This document shows, in pieces, positions 12,319 to 23,549 of a stretch of DNA of 64,000 nucleotides. The position numbers and the translations under genes are program-made. The notes beneath the pieces were generated by a model. The model was given only the letters and a program-made list of their open reading frames with translations. It was not told where the DNA came from and did not search any database. Source of the DNA: Rhinopithecus roxellana (taxonomy: Eukaryota; Chordata; Mammalia; Primates; Cercopithecidae); NCBI RefSeq assembly GCF_007565055.1, contig NC_044566.1:96983797-97047796 (forward strand). Reading direction: 5' to 3'. Numbering within the stretch: the first letter of the stretch is position 1; each line of letters opens with the position of its first letter.

Positions 12319-13180
12319 TGGATACTTGGTTTTAGGCCCAAGTACTGCACCCAAACAATCCACTAAACTTTATGTGTCTTGAGAACAGAGATACCACTCT
12401 TTGCTTTTTAAAAAAATTTTTCCTAGAGGCCTGCTAACACGAGATGGGCAAATATTATTTTGTTGAAGTCAGTAAAAATAAATATGTAAACTTTGTTATC
12501 ATTGTTCATGTTTCATATACTGTAGTCCTATGCAAAACTCATGAAGAAAAATTACTCTTCACCTCTTCATGATGTATACTTCACCATGAATTATAATTTC
12601 ATAACAAGTATAATTTCCTTATATATAACAAATTACTTTATACATGGATTTTTTTTTTTTTCTGAATCTTACAGTATTTCAGGAAAAGGGTTTCATTCCC
12701 AACTGACAACAGGGAAGATCAGCTCATCCTTAATTCATTAAATGTCATTTTTTACCCGCTTACATTCATCAAATTATAGGATTCATTATAACAGGGATGT
12801 AGAGTTATGGCTTTAGCTCTTTTTGTTCTAATCCTTTTTTCATGTATTCTTTCCTTTGATTTGCGACCTTCATTACCAAGAGAGCTCACATAATGCGTTC
12901 AGTTCAGTTCCAGGAGGCTAAGCAGTCAGCTACTGCAGGAATTATTTCACATATCATAGTTATAATATGATTACTCAGAACACTTATATTAATATCCCAA
13001 GTATTCTAGCACTTTCAGAAAAAAACAGTGCTTCTTTATCACAACTTTTCCTTTCACTTAGAGAATACATTCTTGACTACTTACAATTCAAATCTTCAAG
13101 TGAAAATTCCTCAGCCAAGTGGAAATGCATTATAAAATGTTTGCTGAATACTTAGATCACCTAATTCAAGGCTTGCTTTA
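12319..13180. other. Unassigned AT-rich intronic DNA
   Basis: No recognisable coding sequence or repeat family. Confidence 0.5.
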
Positions 13181-13765
13181 CTATTTTTCTGATTATAAAA
13201 TAATGTATTCTGATTTTACTAAATGTAGAAAATATAAAATAGTATAAATTAAATAATCACCTATAATCATGCATACCCAGAAATAACCATATTTTAATAT
13301 GTTTCCCTCATTTTGTTCTATATATGTTAATGGCATTTTGTGTGTGCCAATTTAAACTCAGTCTGTATTAATAATTTTATATCATTTTTTCCACATAACA
13401 TTGTATCTCACATAAGTACTTCCCATGTAATTATTTTTCAAATGCATTATTTTAATTTTAACACAATATAGATAGGCCATAATTTATTTTAATATCCACT
13501 TAACCACGCTCTACAAATGCAAATTAATACATATTGGCAGAAATCTGATCTGTGGTTGATGGGATTGGGTGAAAGGACAGGAGAGAAAAATTTTAAAGGG
13601 ACACCAGGTAACTTTTAGAAATGATGGATGTCTTCATCATCTTGGTTGTGGTGATGGTTTTATGGTAGAAACATGTGAAAATGTATCAAATTTTATGAAC
13701 TGTAAATATTCTTTGTTATTATATATCAACCATACCTCAATAAAGCTGATAAAAGAAGTTTTTTC
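13181..13765 (+). mobile_element. Old L1M 3' UTR/3' end remnant
   Basis: 13545-13760 reads like an L1 3' terminus, with 'tcttggttgtggtgatggtttta' spaced before 'aaccatacctcaataaagctgat'. The preceding 13181-13540 resembles old L1 3' UTR text ('cagaaataaccatattttaat', 'tcacataagtacttcccatgta'), but its orientation and continuity with the 3' end are less sure. Confidence 0.55.
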
Positions 13766-14268
13766 AATTTTCTTATTATTGCATAGTAGGTTAGTTTCAA
13801 TCTTTAGCTAGTATAAAGTGGTAACAAATAAAATTCACTACTTTATTTCAAAAAGAATATAACTTTGAACATGTAAAGCTATTCATAAATTTGAGGCAGT
13901 GACATTTCAATTCCTGTGCAATTCATAAGAGATTTTGTAAATTACTTTTAAATTTGCTGAAACTCATTTTACTAAAACTCTCACTAAACTTCCACAGATT
14001 TCCAGAGCATTCCACTTTACCCTACTGGTCTAAAAGTCTTGGGGGCAAAATCAGGTAAACTATTAATTGCTATCATTAAAGCTCGCACATTCATTGAAGA
14101 CTTTCCAGGAGCTAGACACTTACTTATCAGCATTTTACACTGCACATCAATTACCTTCTTACTTGTTTCTTTCAATAAAAATAAGCACAGTGATGCAAAA
14201 ACATGACAATATTAAGTAATGAGATCAGAAAGAAGCTTGCCTGAAGAATTCAAAGTTCTTTAAAAATG
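13766..14268. other. Unassigned intronic DNA, possible weak MIR near 14085-14160
   Basis: A string resembling an antisense MIR ('tcattgaagactttccaggag' then a 'cattttacactgcacatc' context) is present but too diverged to call. The rest is unassigned. Confidence 0.4.
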
Positions 14269-14283
14269 TTCAGGATTGTCCCT

Positions 14284-14655
14284 GCAACTTCCTTTCCTGC
14301 TCCCCTGGGCAGCCCTGAAGCAGGGATGGGCCTTGTAGGGTCAAATGCTGACATGGTGGCCCACAGCTGCAGAAAGGCCAGGCCTGTAATCCCAGTACTT
14401 TGGGAGGCCAACGTGGGTGGATCACGGGTCAGGAATTCAAGATCAGTGTGGCCAACATGGTGAAACCCCGTCTCTACTAAAAATACAAAAATTAGCTGGG
14501 CGTGGTGGCACATGCCTGTAGTCCCAGCTACTCGGGAGGCTGATGCAGAAGAACTGCTTGAACCTGGGAGGCAAAGGTTGCAGCGAGCTAAGATGGCACC
14601 ACTGCACTCCAGCCTGGGTGACAGAGTGAGACTCTGTCTCAAAAACAAAATAAGT
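14284..14655 (+). mobile_element. Alu insertion with a non-Alu 5' extension
   Basis: Alu body sequence starts near 14380 (gcctgtaatcccagtac) and runs to an A-rich tail at about 14641-14652. The sequence before it (14284 to about 14375) is not recognisable Alu. The apparent target-site duplication flanks the whole unit: caggattgtccct at 14271-14283 and caggattgttcct at 14657-14669 (12 of 13 match), with an L1-endonuclease-like tttaaaaa just upstream. This suggests the extra 5' sequence was inserted together with the Alu. Confidence 0.75.
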
Positions 14656-14689
14656 CCAGGATTGTTCCTCTAGGTAGCAAGAAACAAAA

Positions 14690-15066
14690 TCTCCAGAGCG
14701 TAGAATGGAAAAACGATGTATTCATACCATGAAATGCAATAAAAATAAACTAACTATTGATACCTGAAATAATATAGATGATGAGCCTCTAAAACATTAT
14801 GCTGGCTAAAGAAAGTCAGACACAAATTAGTACATGTGGTATGATTCCATGCATATGAAGCCTAAGGATAGGCAAAACTCATCAATGGTTACAGAAGTCA
14901 GAAAGTGGTTATTCAATGGGGGTGGGGGTGGAGGAAGAAATTAATTAAAAGGGGGCATGAAAGAACATCCAGGAAGTAGCTGCAAGGTATATACAACTGC
15001 CAAAACATGCTATACATTTGAGACTGTGCATTTCATCATATATTAGTTATATTTCATTAAAGAAAA
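14690..15066 (+). mobile_element. L1M 3' end fragment
   Basis: Text typical of the end of L1 ORF2 and the 3' UTR of older L1s: 'aaaacattatgctggctaaag', 'gtatgattccatgcatatga', 'gcaaaactcatcaatggtta', then 'atatttcattaaagaaaac'. Confidence 0.7.
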
Positions 15067-15412
15067 CTAGGATAAAATAAGTCTCTAGGAAGCTAAGGGT
15101 TTAGCTCTAAAATGATTCCAATTCAATGCTCAGACCTTTTGTCTAGCATGACCCTTTCACTCCACAAAGTCTACAGGATATGAGGAAAACCATCAACACC
15201 TAGATGGCATATAACCAAGGATGATGCTGAGGAGAAAGGATTTCCTCTATCAAAATAAATAAAAGTAGATGAAGAAGCTCATTGCAAAAGGAAATACCCT
15301 ATTTTGAAATAAGCTAATTAAATCATTTGTATATGTTGTTTCACCATAGCAACCATTTAACTACATATATATATATGTCTCATAACATCATGTTGTATAC
15401 CTTAAATATACA

Positions 15413-15821
15413 TGATATAGTTTGGATTTTTGTCCCCAACAAATCTCAAACGGTAATCCCCACTGTTGGAGGTGGGGCCTGGTGGGAGGGGACTGGATCA
15501 TGGGGGTGTTCTCATAAAGGGTTTAGCACCATCCCCCCATCCTTGGTACTGTATAGTGATAGAGTTCTCACAAGACCTGGTTGTTTAAAAGCATGCAGCA
15601 CCTCCCCCTTCTCTCTCTTGGTTCTGCTCCTACCATGTAAGACGCCTGCTCCTGCTCTGCCTTCCACAAAGAGTAAAAGCTCCCTGAGGCCTCCCCAGAA
15701 GCAGACGCTGCCACACTTTCGTACAGCCTGTGAAAGCCAATGAGCCAATTAAACCTCTTTTCTTTATAAATTACCCAGTCTCAAGTATTGTTTTATAGAA
15801 GTGCAAGAATAAAGTAATACA
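15413..15821 (+). mobile_element. MaLR solitary LTR (MST-type)
   Basis: It begins tgatatagtttggattttt and contains 'ggaggtggggcctggtggga', 'caagacctggttgtttaaaag' and 'ccaattaaacctcttttc', ending near 'aaagtaataca'. These are hallmarks of ERVL-MaLR LTRs of the MST group. No internal region adjoins it. Confidence 0.88.
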
Positions 15822-15904
15822 ATGCACAATAAAATTTTTGTTTTAAAAAATTCCAATTTAAGGCCAGAGGTAAAATGAACACAAGCTCAAAGAATCACAG
15901 AACC

Positions 15905-16375
15905 TTCTAATCTCCTATAGGGTAAACACACCTGTGTACTGTAGATGCACCTGACAGTGATAACTTAACCTTAAGCACACCCTCAGAATGACCCTATATG
16001 GCAGACGCACCTGAATGTGTGTTGGGAGTTCCAATTGTGGCCAACCAGGAGAGTCATTCCTTATCTATGAGAAACATCTGAGCCCACCAGTGGACTGCAG
16101 GCTGCACGGGGGAGAGAGACCCTTTCTTTTGGGTTACGTGAAGGTTGCCAGGTGTAGGTTGTTGGTGGGGGTGGAGGTGCTAAGTGAAAATGCTATATAA
16201 ACTCCATGCTTTTTATAAGTGGTGGTGGTTCTTCTGTCCTGCTACCGCTGAAGCATCCCTGTAAGTCATCAATAAAACCCTATGCCTAGTTCACTGGCTG
16301 TGGGTCTCTGGCTCTTGAACCCGGCACCATCCCTACTGAAGTTCATAAGCACAATGCCTCCCTAACAATGGCCGT
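15905..16375 (+). mobile_element. Probable ERV solitary LTR
   Basis: LTR-like order: TATA motif 'gctatataaactccatgc' near 16191-16208, polyadenylation signal 'tcaataaaaccctatgcc' near 16269-16286, then 'tgtgggtctctggctctt', as found in U5 of ERV1 LTRs. The ends and family are not certain. Confidence 0.6.
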
Positions 16376-16594
16376 ATTAGCCTATCTTGGTCCACTCTGA
16401 AGCAGGAGGCTGTGCGGTTTAACGGTTTTCACATTTGAATTGTTTTTCTCCATAAACACAGCCAAACCTGGATTCCTGTAAATTCCACCCATTACATCTT
16501 GTTCTGCCCTAGTTAGCAAACTCCTCTTCCATGACAGCCCTAGGGATACCGCCAATAGCAAGCACATTTTCTTTAAACTCCTCTTATAATAAGA

Positions 16595-16740
16595 CTAAAT
16601 ATTCCTTCAACTGTTCCTCATATGGCATGATTTTTAAGTTACCTCACCATTCTATTTTTAAAGTATATGTCCCAGACCAGACTTACAATTCCCTGTGTGG
16701 TCTTACCAAAATGGAAAGCAGTAGAGTTCTACTTTTATTA
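16595..16740 (-). mobile_element. L3/CR1 LINE fragment (ancient)
   Basis: The order 'cttcaactgttcctcatatgg' then 'gtcccagaccagacttaca' then 'ccctgtgtggtcttacca' follows antisense L3/CR1 text (ttcaaccgttcctcatatgac, then a 'cccagaactggacacaat' segment, then 'tgtggtctgacca'). It is heavily diverged. Confidence 0.5.
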
Positions 16741-17544
16741 GTCCAAGCTTGTATTTTCTTTGAAAAAGAAAGGAAAGTCCATAGTGATAACTGCAACCCA
16801 CGTGCCCCTTGTAATGTGGGAATGAAGGAAGAAGATCAATACAGCCAGGAGTCTCCCATAAACCTGCTAAGAAGGGTGGCAGGTCAAACGCAACATGCAA
16901 AGCAAGCTGAGGTAGAACAGATTTCAGGAGTATGGCTGTGGTCTCACTACACAGCCTCCTTCCAGAATGGTCTTTTAGAATTTTCTTCAGCAATGCCAGG
17001 TCTCAGGGGCAGCCTTCCCCTCCAACCTGTTCTTTCAGTAATGTGGCACAGTGTTGAGAAATCTGCAGGTCCCAATGATTGTGTCAGACAGAATGGGTGT
17101 GAGACTGTCCAGAGTCTAATACACAATTGACCAATATGGGATGCAAGAAAAGAAAAACTCTAATTCTAATATCAAATATGCCCCTTCCATAAAGAAAACC
17201 ATTATCATTCTTGGATCAAAAATGTGTCATAATGCAATTCTAGGGTTATCCATGATTATTTCATTTTACCTGGGGAATTCACACTAGGGATATGGAGAGA
17301 GATTCTGCAAATCCAAAAGAGCAAACTGTGAGAGACGGTCAGGACAAAAACATCCAAGACTACAGAGGCAAGAATGTCCTTGCAATTTTCATCACCAACA
17401 AAATGCCTGTGTGTCTGTAATTTTAAGAAATAATAAATGGAATATATCAGGAAGACAAGAAATAGACAAATAAACATGAAAGGGTTTTGAATATTACAAT
17501 GCAAATAACTAGTAAGAGTAAAGCCTATACAATAGATACCAAAA
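16741..17544. other. Unassigned intronic DNA
   Basis: A 199-codon plus-strand ORF (16531-17130) crosses into this stretch from the CR1-like fragment. It shows no recognisable domain and is not taken as a gene. Confidence 0.45.
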
Positions 17545-17884
17545 ACTTAGAAATAAAAAGAAAAAATTATGACACTGTTAAAATAGAAATAGGTAAAAAA
17601 TAAAAATCAGAAAAAGAGCAAAATAAAAAATAATTAAATACAGAAAATGAAAAGAAGATAAAGGTAAAACCATGACACCAAAAAAGAGGGGGTAAAAAAA
17701 AATACAAGTGAAAAATTACTATAAAAAGTATTAAAAGTGTTAGAAAAAGACATTAAAATGCATCAAGGCATAAGCTGACACATTTAAGAGTATAACTATA
17801 ATAAGACAAATATTTAAAAGTTTCAACTTTTTAAAAATTCATAAGATAAAGAAATAAAAGAATAACAAAAGTAAATGGCAATAA
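17545..17884. repeat. A-rich low-complexity tract
   Basis: A long run of A-rich sequence with short aaataaa/gaaaa units. No coding potential. Confidence 0.75.
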
Positions 17885-18331
17885 AAACAGCAAGGGGCTG
17901 GCATAAAAACAGACACATAGACCAATGGAACAGAACAGAGAGCTCAGAAATAAATCCATGTGCTTACAGTCAACTGGATTTCAACAAAGATGCCAAAAAT
18001 AAACAATGGGGAAAGGACAGTCTCTTCATTAAATGATGCTGGGAAAACAGGATATCTGTATGCAGAAGAATGAAATTGGACCTTTGCCTCACATCATACA
18101 AAAATCAACTCAAAATGGATTAAATGTTTTAATCCATTTAATCAACTCAAAATGGATTAAAGACTTAAATGTAAGACATGGAACTGTAAAACTGCTAAAA
18201 GAAAACATAAAAGAAAAGCTCCAAGAGTTGCTCTGAACAATGATTTTTTTGGTCCACGATCACAAAAGCATAGGCAACAAAAGTAAAAATAGACAAATGA
18301 GATTACTCCAAACTAAAAAGCTTCTGCACAG

Positions 18332-18618
18332 GGCCAGAGTGGCTCATATCTGTAATCCCAGCACTTTGGAAGTCTGAGGTGGGTGAATCACCTGAGGTCA
18401 GGAGTTCAAGTTCAGCCTGGCCAAAATTGTGAAACCCCAACTCTACTAAAAACACAAAAATCAGCCAGTCACAGTGGCGCACACCTGTAGTCCCAGCTAC
18501 TCAGGAGGCTATGGCAGGAGAATCGTCTGAATCCAGAAGGCAGAGGTTCCAGTGAGCCGAGATTGCACCACTGCACTCCTGCCTGGACAACAGAGTGAGA
18601 CTCCGTCTCAAAAAAAAG
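18332..18618 (+). mobile_element. AluS
   Basis: A dimeric Alu with a short A tail. With the next Alu it sits between two copies of aaaaagcttc (18315-18324 and 18941-18953), so the pair occupies one original target. Confidence 0.88.
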
Positions 18619-18624
18619 ATAATA

Positions 18625-18942
18625 GGCTGGGCACAGCGGCTCACGCCTGTAATTCTAGCACTTTGGGAGGCCGAGGCAGGCAGATCACAAGGTCAGGAGT
18701 TCAAGACCAGCCTGGCCAATATAGCGAAACCTCGTCTCTGCAAAAAAACACAAAAATTAGCTGGGCATGGTGGCACATGCCTGTAATCCCAGCTACTAGG
18801 AGGCTGAGGCAGAAGAATCACTTGAAACGGGAAGGCAGAGGTTGCAGTGAGCTGAGATCAGGTCACTGCACTCCAACCTGGGCGAAAGAGAGAAACTCCG
18901 TCTCAAAAAATAATAATAATTAATTAATTAATTAATTAATTA
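18625..18942 (+). mobile_element. AluS with an (AATT)n tail
   Basis: Alu body ending 'ctccgtctcaaaaaataata', followed by an aatt microsatellite at about 18919-18943 grown from the A tail. It lies directly after the preceding Alu. Confidence 0.88.
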
Positions 18943-19351
18943 AAAAGCTTCACAGCAAAGGAAATAATAAAGTGAAGAGACAATCCACAGAATGGGAGAA
19001 AATATTTTGTGAACCATGGATATAATGAGTTAATATCCAAAATATAAAAGGCACTCAAAAGATGCAATAGCAAGAAAACAACCCGATTAAAAAAAAAAAA
19101 AAGAATGAGCAAATAAACATGTCTGAAGAGATATTTCTCAAAAAAATACAAGTAGCCAACATGTATATAAAATAACGGTCCACACTACTAATCAGGGAAG
19201 TGCAAATTAAAGCCACAATGAGGTATTACCTCACACCTGTTATAATGGCTATTAACAAAAAGACAAAAGATAACAAGGGTTAGTGAGAACGTGGAGAAAA
19301 AGGGACGCCTGTACACTATTGATGGGGAGTGTAAATTAATAACAGCCATTA

Positions 19352-19650
19352 GCTGGGGGGTGCAGTGGCTCATACCTGTAATCCCAGCACTTTGGGAGGC
19401 TGAGATGGGAGGATCACTTGAGGCCAGGAATTCGAGACCAGCCTGAGCAACATAGTGGGACCTCATCTCTACAAAAAAACTCAAAAATTAGACAGGCGTA
19501 GTGGCATACGCCTGTGGTCCCGGCCACTCAAGAGGCTGAGTTGAAAGACTGCTTGGGCCTGTAAGGTCGAGACTGTAGTGAGCTGTGATTGTGTGCCACT
19601 GCACTCCAGCCTGGGTGAGAGAGCAAGACCTGTCTTAAAAAAAAATGAAA
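19352..19650 (+). mobile_element. Older Alu (AluJ/Sx-like)
   Basis: Diverged dimeric Alu ('gctggggggtgcagtggctc' through 'caagacctgtcttaaaaaaa') inside the L1. Confidence 0.85.
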
Positions 19651-19696
19651 AATCAAACATTCAGCCACTTTAGAAAAAATTAAAAACAGAACTACT

Positions 19697-20006
19697 GGCC
19701 GGGCGCGGTGGCTCAAGCCTGTAATCCCAGCACTTTGGGAGGCCGAGACGAGCGGATCAAGAGGTCAGGAGATTGAGACCATCCTGGCGAACACGGTGAA
19801 ACCCCGTCTCTACCAAAAAATACAAAAAAACTAGCCGGGCGAGGTGGCGGGCGCCTGTAGTCCCAGCTACTCGGGAGGCTGAGGCAGGAGAATGGCGTAA
19901 ACCTGGGAGGTGGAGCTTGCAGTGAACTGAGATCCGGCTACTGTACTCCAGCCCGGGTGACAGAGCGAGACTCCGTCTCAAAAAAAAAAAAAAAAAAAAA
20001 AAAAAA
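19697..20006 (+). mobile_element. AluY (AluYR-like)
   Basis: Young full-length Alu with an uninterrupted A tail (about 19980-20006). agaactac is repeated at 19688-19695 and 20009-20016. Confidence 0.95.
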
Positions 20007-20188
20007 TAGAACTACCATATGATCTCACAATCCCATTACTGGGTCTATATCCAAAAGAAAGGAAATCAATATATTGAAAAGATATCTGCACTCTCATGTT
20101 CATTGCGGAATTATTCACAATAGCTAAGATACAGAATTAACCTACATGTCTATAAACAGATGAACAGATGAATGGAAAAAGAAAATTT

Positions 20189-20189
<1 letters not shown>

Positions 20190-20225
<36 letters not shown>
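20190..20225. repeat. (GT)n microsatellite
   Basis: Eighteen perfect TG units inside the L1 remnant. Likely length-polymorphic. Confidence 0.97.
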
Positions 20226-20228
<3 letters not shown>

Positions 20229-20473
20229 CTGGAATACTATTCAGTCTGAAAAATGGAAACAAATCTTGTCATTTGCAAAAACATGGATGAACCTAGAGGA
20301 CATTATGTTATATAAAATAAGCCAGGCACACAAAGACAAGTACCACATGATCTCATTTATATGTGGAATCTAAAAAAATTGAACTCGGAGTAAAGAGTAG
20401 AATGGTGGTTAGCAGGAGTTAGGAGAGGGAGAAGAGACTAGGGAGATGTTGATCTGATCAAAGGATACAAAAT

Positions 20474-20749
20474 GGCCGGGCGCGGTGGCTCAAGCCTGTA
20501 ATCCCAGCACTTTGGGAGGCCGAGACGGGCGGATCACGAGGTCAGGAGATCGAGACCATCCTGGCTAACACGGTGAAACCCCGTCTCTACTAAAAATACA
20601 AAAAACTAGCTGGGCGAGGTGACGGGCGCCTGTAGTCCCAGCTACTCGGGAGGCTAAGGCAGGAGAATGGCGTAAACCCGGGCGGCGGAGCTCGCAGTGA
20701 GCTGAGATCCGGCCACTGCACTCCAGCCCGGCGACAGAGCAAGACTCCG

Positions 20750-20780
<31 letters not shown>
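20474..20780 (+). mobile_element. AluY (AluYR-like)
   Basis: Young full-length Alu with a pure A tail. The target duplication is near-perfect (ggatacaaaat at 20463-20473, agatacaaaat from 20781). Confidence 0.95.
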
Positions 20781-20783
<3 letters not shown>

Positions 20784-21000
20784 TACAAAATTTCAGTTAG
20801 ATGGGAGGAATAAGGTCAAGAAACTTACCTTAGTGACTATAGTTAATAACAAGGTATTATATACTTGAAAATTGCTAGAAAAGTAGATAAGCATGTATGG
20901 TAATACATAACGTTAATTAGATTTATTTAGTCATTCCACAATATACCTATTTCAAAACATCATGAGTACACCATACATACAATTAAAAGGTTTTTTTTAA

Positions 21001-22394
21001 AAAGTAAACCTCAATAAGATGTTTTAACTTAAACCAGTAAGATTTTTGTTAGTTTTTTTAAAAGAAAAAATATCCTAAGCATTAAGTAGACTAATAAACA
21101 AAAACATTCTAAAGAATAAATGGAAGCATTCAATGAATAGAAGAGGTTCTTTAGTAAAGTAAAATACACTGTTCTCTTAGATGCAGTTAATGACTCGTTT
21201 TGAGTTCAGTACAAAGGCAGCAGATGTGAAGATTTGACCTTCCAAGACTTAGAGCTTCTGGCAAAGGATCTCAAGGCAGCTTTAATGGAAAGCTGAGGGC
21301 AGTGAGCTGAGGAAAGCCTAGAAAGATCAGAAACAGTACACTTGCCACGGCAGACACTCACGCAGTCCCTGACACTCCCTGGCCCTCAAATACTCTGCTT
21401 GGTAGTGGGAGGGAATAGCGTTGAAAATGCAGGTAGCTGAGCAGGGCTGCAGGGTCAGCAGAGGGTTTGGCAAAATGGGTAAGGCTTGGATATTTCTAAT
21501 AACTTACAAGGAATGAACCATCAGAGAAGAAGAGGTTGAAATCTGAATGCAGCAATAATTGAAGGAGGAAGTTCCAGACTAGGTAGGATAGGATAAAGAG
21601 CTCAGAGAAAGCTGCACAGAAATTCATTAAATGTAAATCCTTTTATAAGCAGTTTTTAATGCAGTACTACAGAGCTGACTGAAAAGCCCAAGGCTTAACC
21701 AATAGGGCCAATAATGAATGCAGATTTGGGGATATAGGTGCTCCTGGCATTACCTCAAGAAAAGGGAATTAAGGAAAGACAAATTCACAATGATTGGTTA
21801 GGTATGTTATTTTTTCCCCATGGTATTCACCCCATGTTTTTAGATCCTAAAAGCTTCCTCAGACAGGATCTGGTCAACCATCTCAAATGACAGACGTAAT
21901 TAATCTCTTTTCCAGAAATCACGTTTTGCCTATAGGATAATATTACTCATTTTAATGGTAACAAATCCTGATCCCTGCAGAGTCTAATTAACCCTTCAGG
22001 CACAGTTCCTTCTAGGTGAACTCAGAACAGTTGCCAGCAATATTCCCACTGTCTCTTAAAGGGTTAAGGTTCCAGGACACCTCAGGGGAGGGTGGCAGCC
22101 ACCAATGCCCTCCCAGCACCACACACACGCCCTTTCAACCAAAGTAAAGCCATTCTGCTAGTGTGTCCTTACCACTCTTTTAAAAAAAAAACAAAAAAAG
22201 ATTCCCTACCAAGTAAAGTTTGAAAACCCTAGGATAAATTAATATATATACCAAAAAGTTAGCATCCTTCTCCCCAAAGTACATATTCTCATTTTTTGAT
22301 GGGGATATCTTTCAAACTCTTTGCAATTATTTTCCCCTATCTAAATACAGAGCTGGATTATTTAGTCTAATTCTGCACCAGGAAGGAGGTACAC
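21001..22394. other. Unassigned intronic DNA
   Basis: Mixed-composition DNA without recognisable repeats or genes. Confidence 0.5.
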
Positions 22395-22756
22395 TGTACT
22401 AGTTTGCTAATTCGTTTCCTACGGCTGGCATAACAAAGTACTAACTAGGTGGCTTCGTCAACAGAAATATGTTATTACCTCACAGTTCTGGAGGTAAGAA
22501 GTCCAAAATCAAGCAATCTACAGAGTTGGTGCTTCTGAGGGGTATGAGGGAATGATTTATTCCAGGCCCATCTCCCTCTGTGTGAGTCTGTCCTCAAATT
22601 TCCCCTTTTTGTAAGGTCACCTGTCATACCGGATTCAGGTCCAGCCCAAAATAACCTCATTTTAACTTGGAAAAGACTCTGTCTTCAAATAAGGCCACAC
22701 TCTGAGGTACTGGGGATTAGGATGACAATATATCAATCTGGAGAAACACAATTCAA
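22395..22756 (-). mobile_element. MLT1-type MaLR LTR
   Basis: Antisense MLT1 wording: 'tggcataacaaagtactaac', 'cctcacagttctggaggta', 'gtcacctgtcataccggatt', 'ccacactctgaggtactggg'. Diverged solitary LTR. Confidence 0.82.
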
Positions 22757-23250
22757 ATAATCACACAAAAGCCTGTTACTATTACTCAAGATAAGTCAGA
22801 TTAATTTTTTAAGATAAGATAAGCTCCAAATTCACTATGATTCTTGGTTCCCACTTATTCTTGGTTTCATACAAACTAACAGACAGAGATCCCAGGGACA
22901 TGAAATGACTTTATTGTACCAGAACCATAAAAACCAGAATAGAAGATGTTTCAATAAATCAAACTCCAATCCCAAATTACCTAAACCAAAACTATGCTGC
23001 AGGTTCCACCCTCTGTAACTTATTCCTATGCCTTAATACAGTTATCAGGTTACCTGGATGCATGTTTACCTGCCATGGCACCCTTCCTCAGAAGCACAAA
23101 ATGATCTTACTGCAGAGCCGTGGCCAGAATAAACCACTCACACTGTTGCCTATATCACCACCAACATTTTCATGTTTAAGAAACAGCTTTGATGGAGACA
23201 TTTTTGAAAATGAGACAGAGAAAATTTTATTGCCAGAATTGCTCTTAAGG
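22757..23250. other. Unassigned intronic DNA
   Basis: No recognised gene or repeat. Confidence 0.5.
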
Positions 23251-23549
23251 GGAGCTGGGCACAGTGGCTCACACCGGTAATCCCAGCACTTTGGGAGAGA
23301 GGCTGAAGCAGATGGATCACCTAAAGTCAGGAGTGGGAAATGGGCCTGGCCAACATGGCGAAACCCCGTCTCTACCAAAAACACAAAAAATTAGCCAGGT
23401 GTGGTGAGCACTTGTAATCCCAGCTACTTGGGAGGCTGAAGCAGGAGAATCACTTGAACCAAGGAGGCAGAGGTTGCAGTGAGCTGAGATCGCCCCATTG
23501 CACTCCAGCCTGGACAACAAGAGCAAAACTCCGTCTCAAAAAAAAAAAG
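23251..23549 (+). mobile_element. AluS
   Basis: Dimeric Alu (gctgggcacagtggctcac through ctccgtctcaaaaaaa) with moderate divergence. Confidence 0.9.

Larger units (their letters stand above)
17885..21000 (+). mobile_element. L1 3' portion interrupted by five Alus
   Basis: ORF2 and 3' UTR text of a primate-age L1 is traceable in five pieces: 17885-18330 ('tagaccaatggaacagaaca', 'gatgctgggaaaacaggata'), 18943-19351 ('aaagccacaatgaggtatta'), 19651-19696, 20007-20473 ('acatggatgaacctagagga', 'tctcatttatatgtggaatc') and 20781 to about 21000. The Alus at 18332, 18625, 19352, 19697 and 20474 split them. A (GT)n microsatellite lies inside. The reading frame is disrupted, so it is a dead element. Confidence 0.88.

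Noticed and set aside
16531..17130. 199-codon ORF on the plus strand
   Set aside because: It runs across an ancient CR1-like fragment and unassigned DNA, with no domain, no promoter evidence and no recognisable family.
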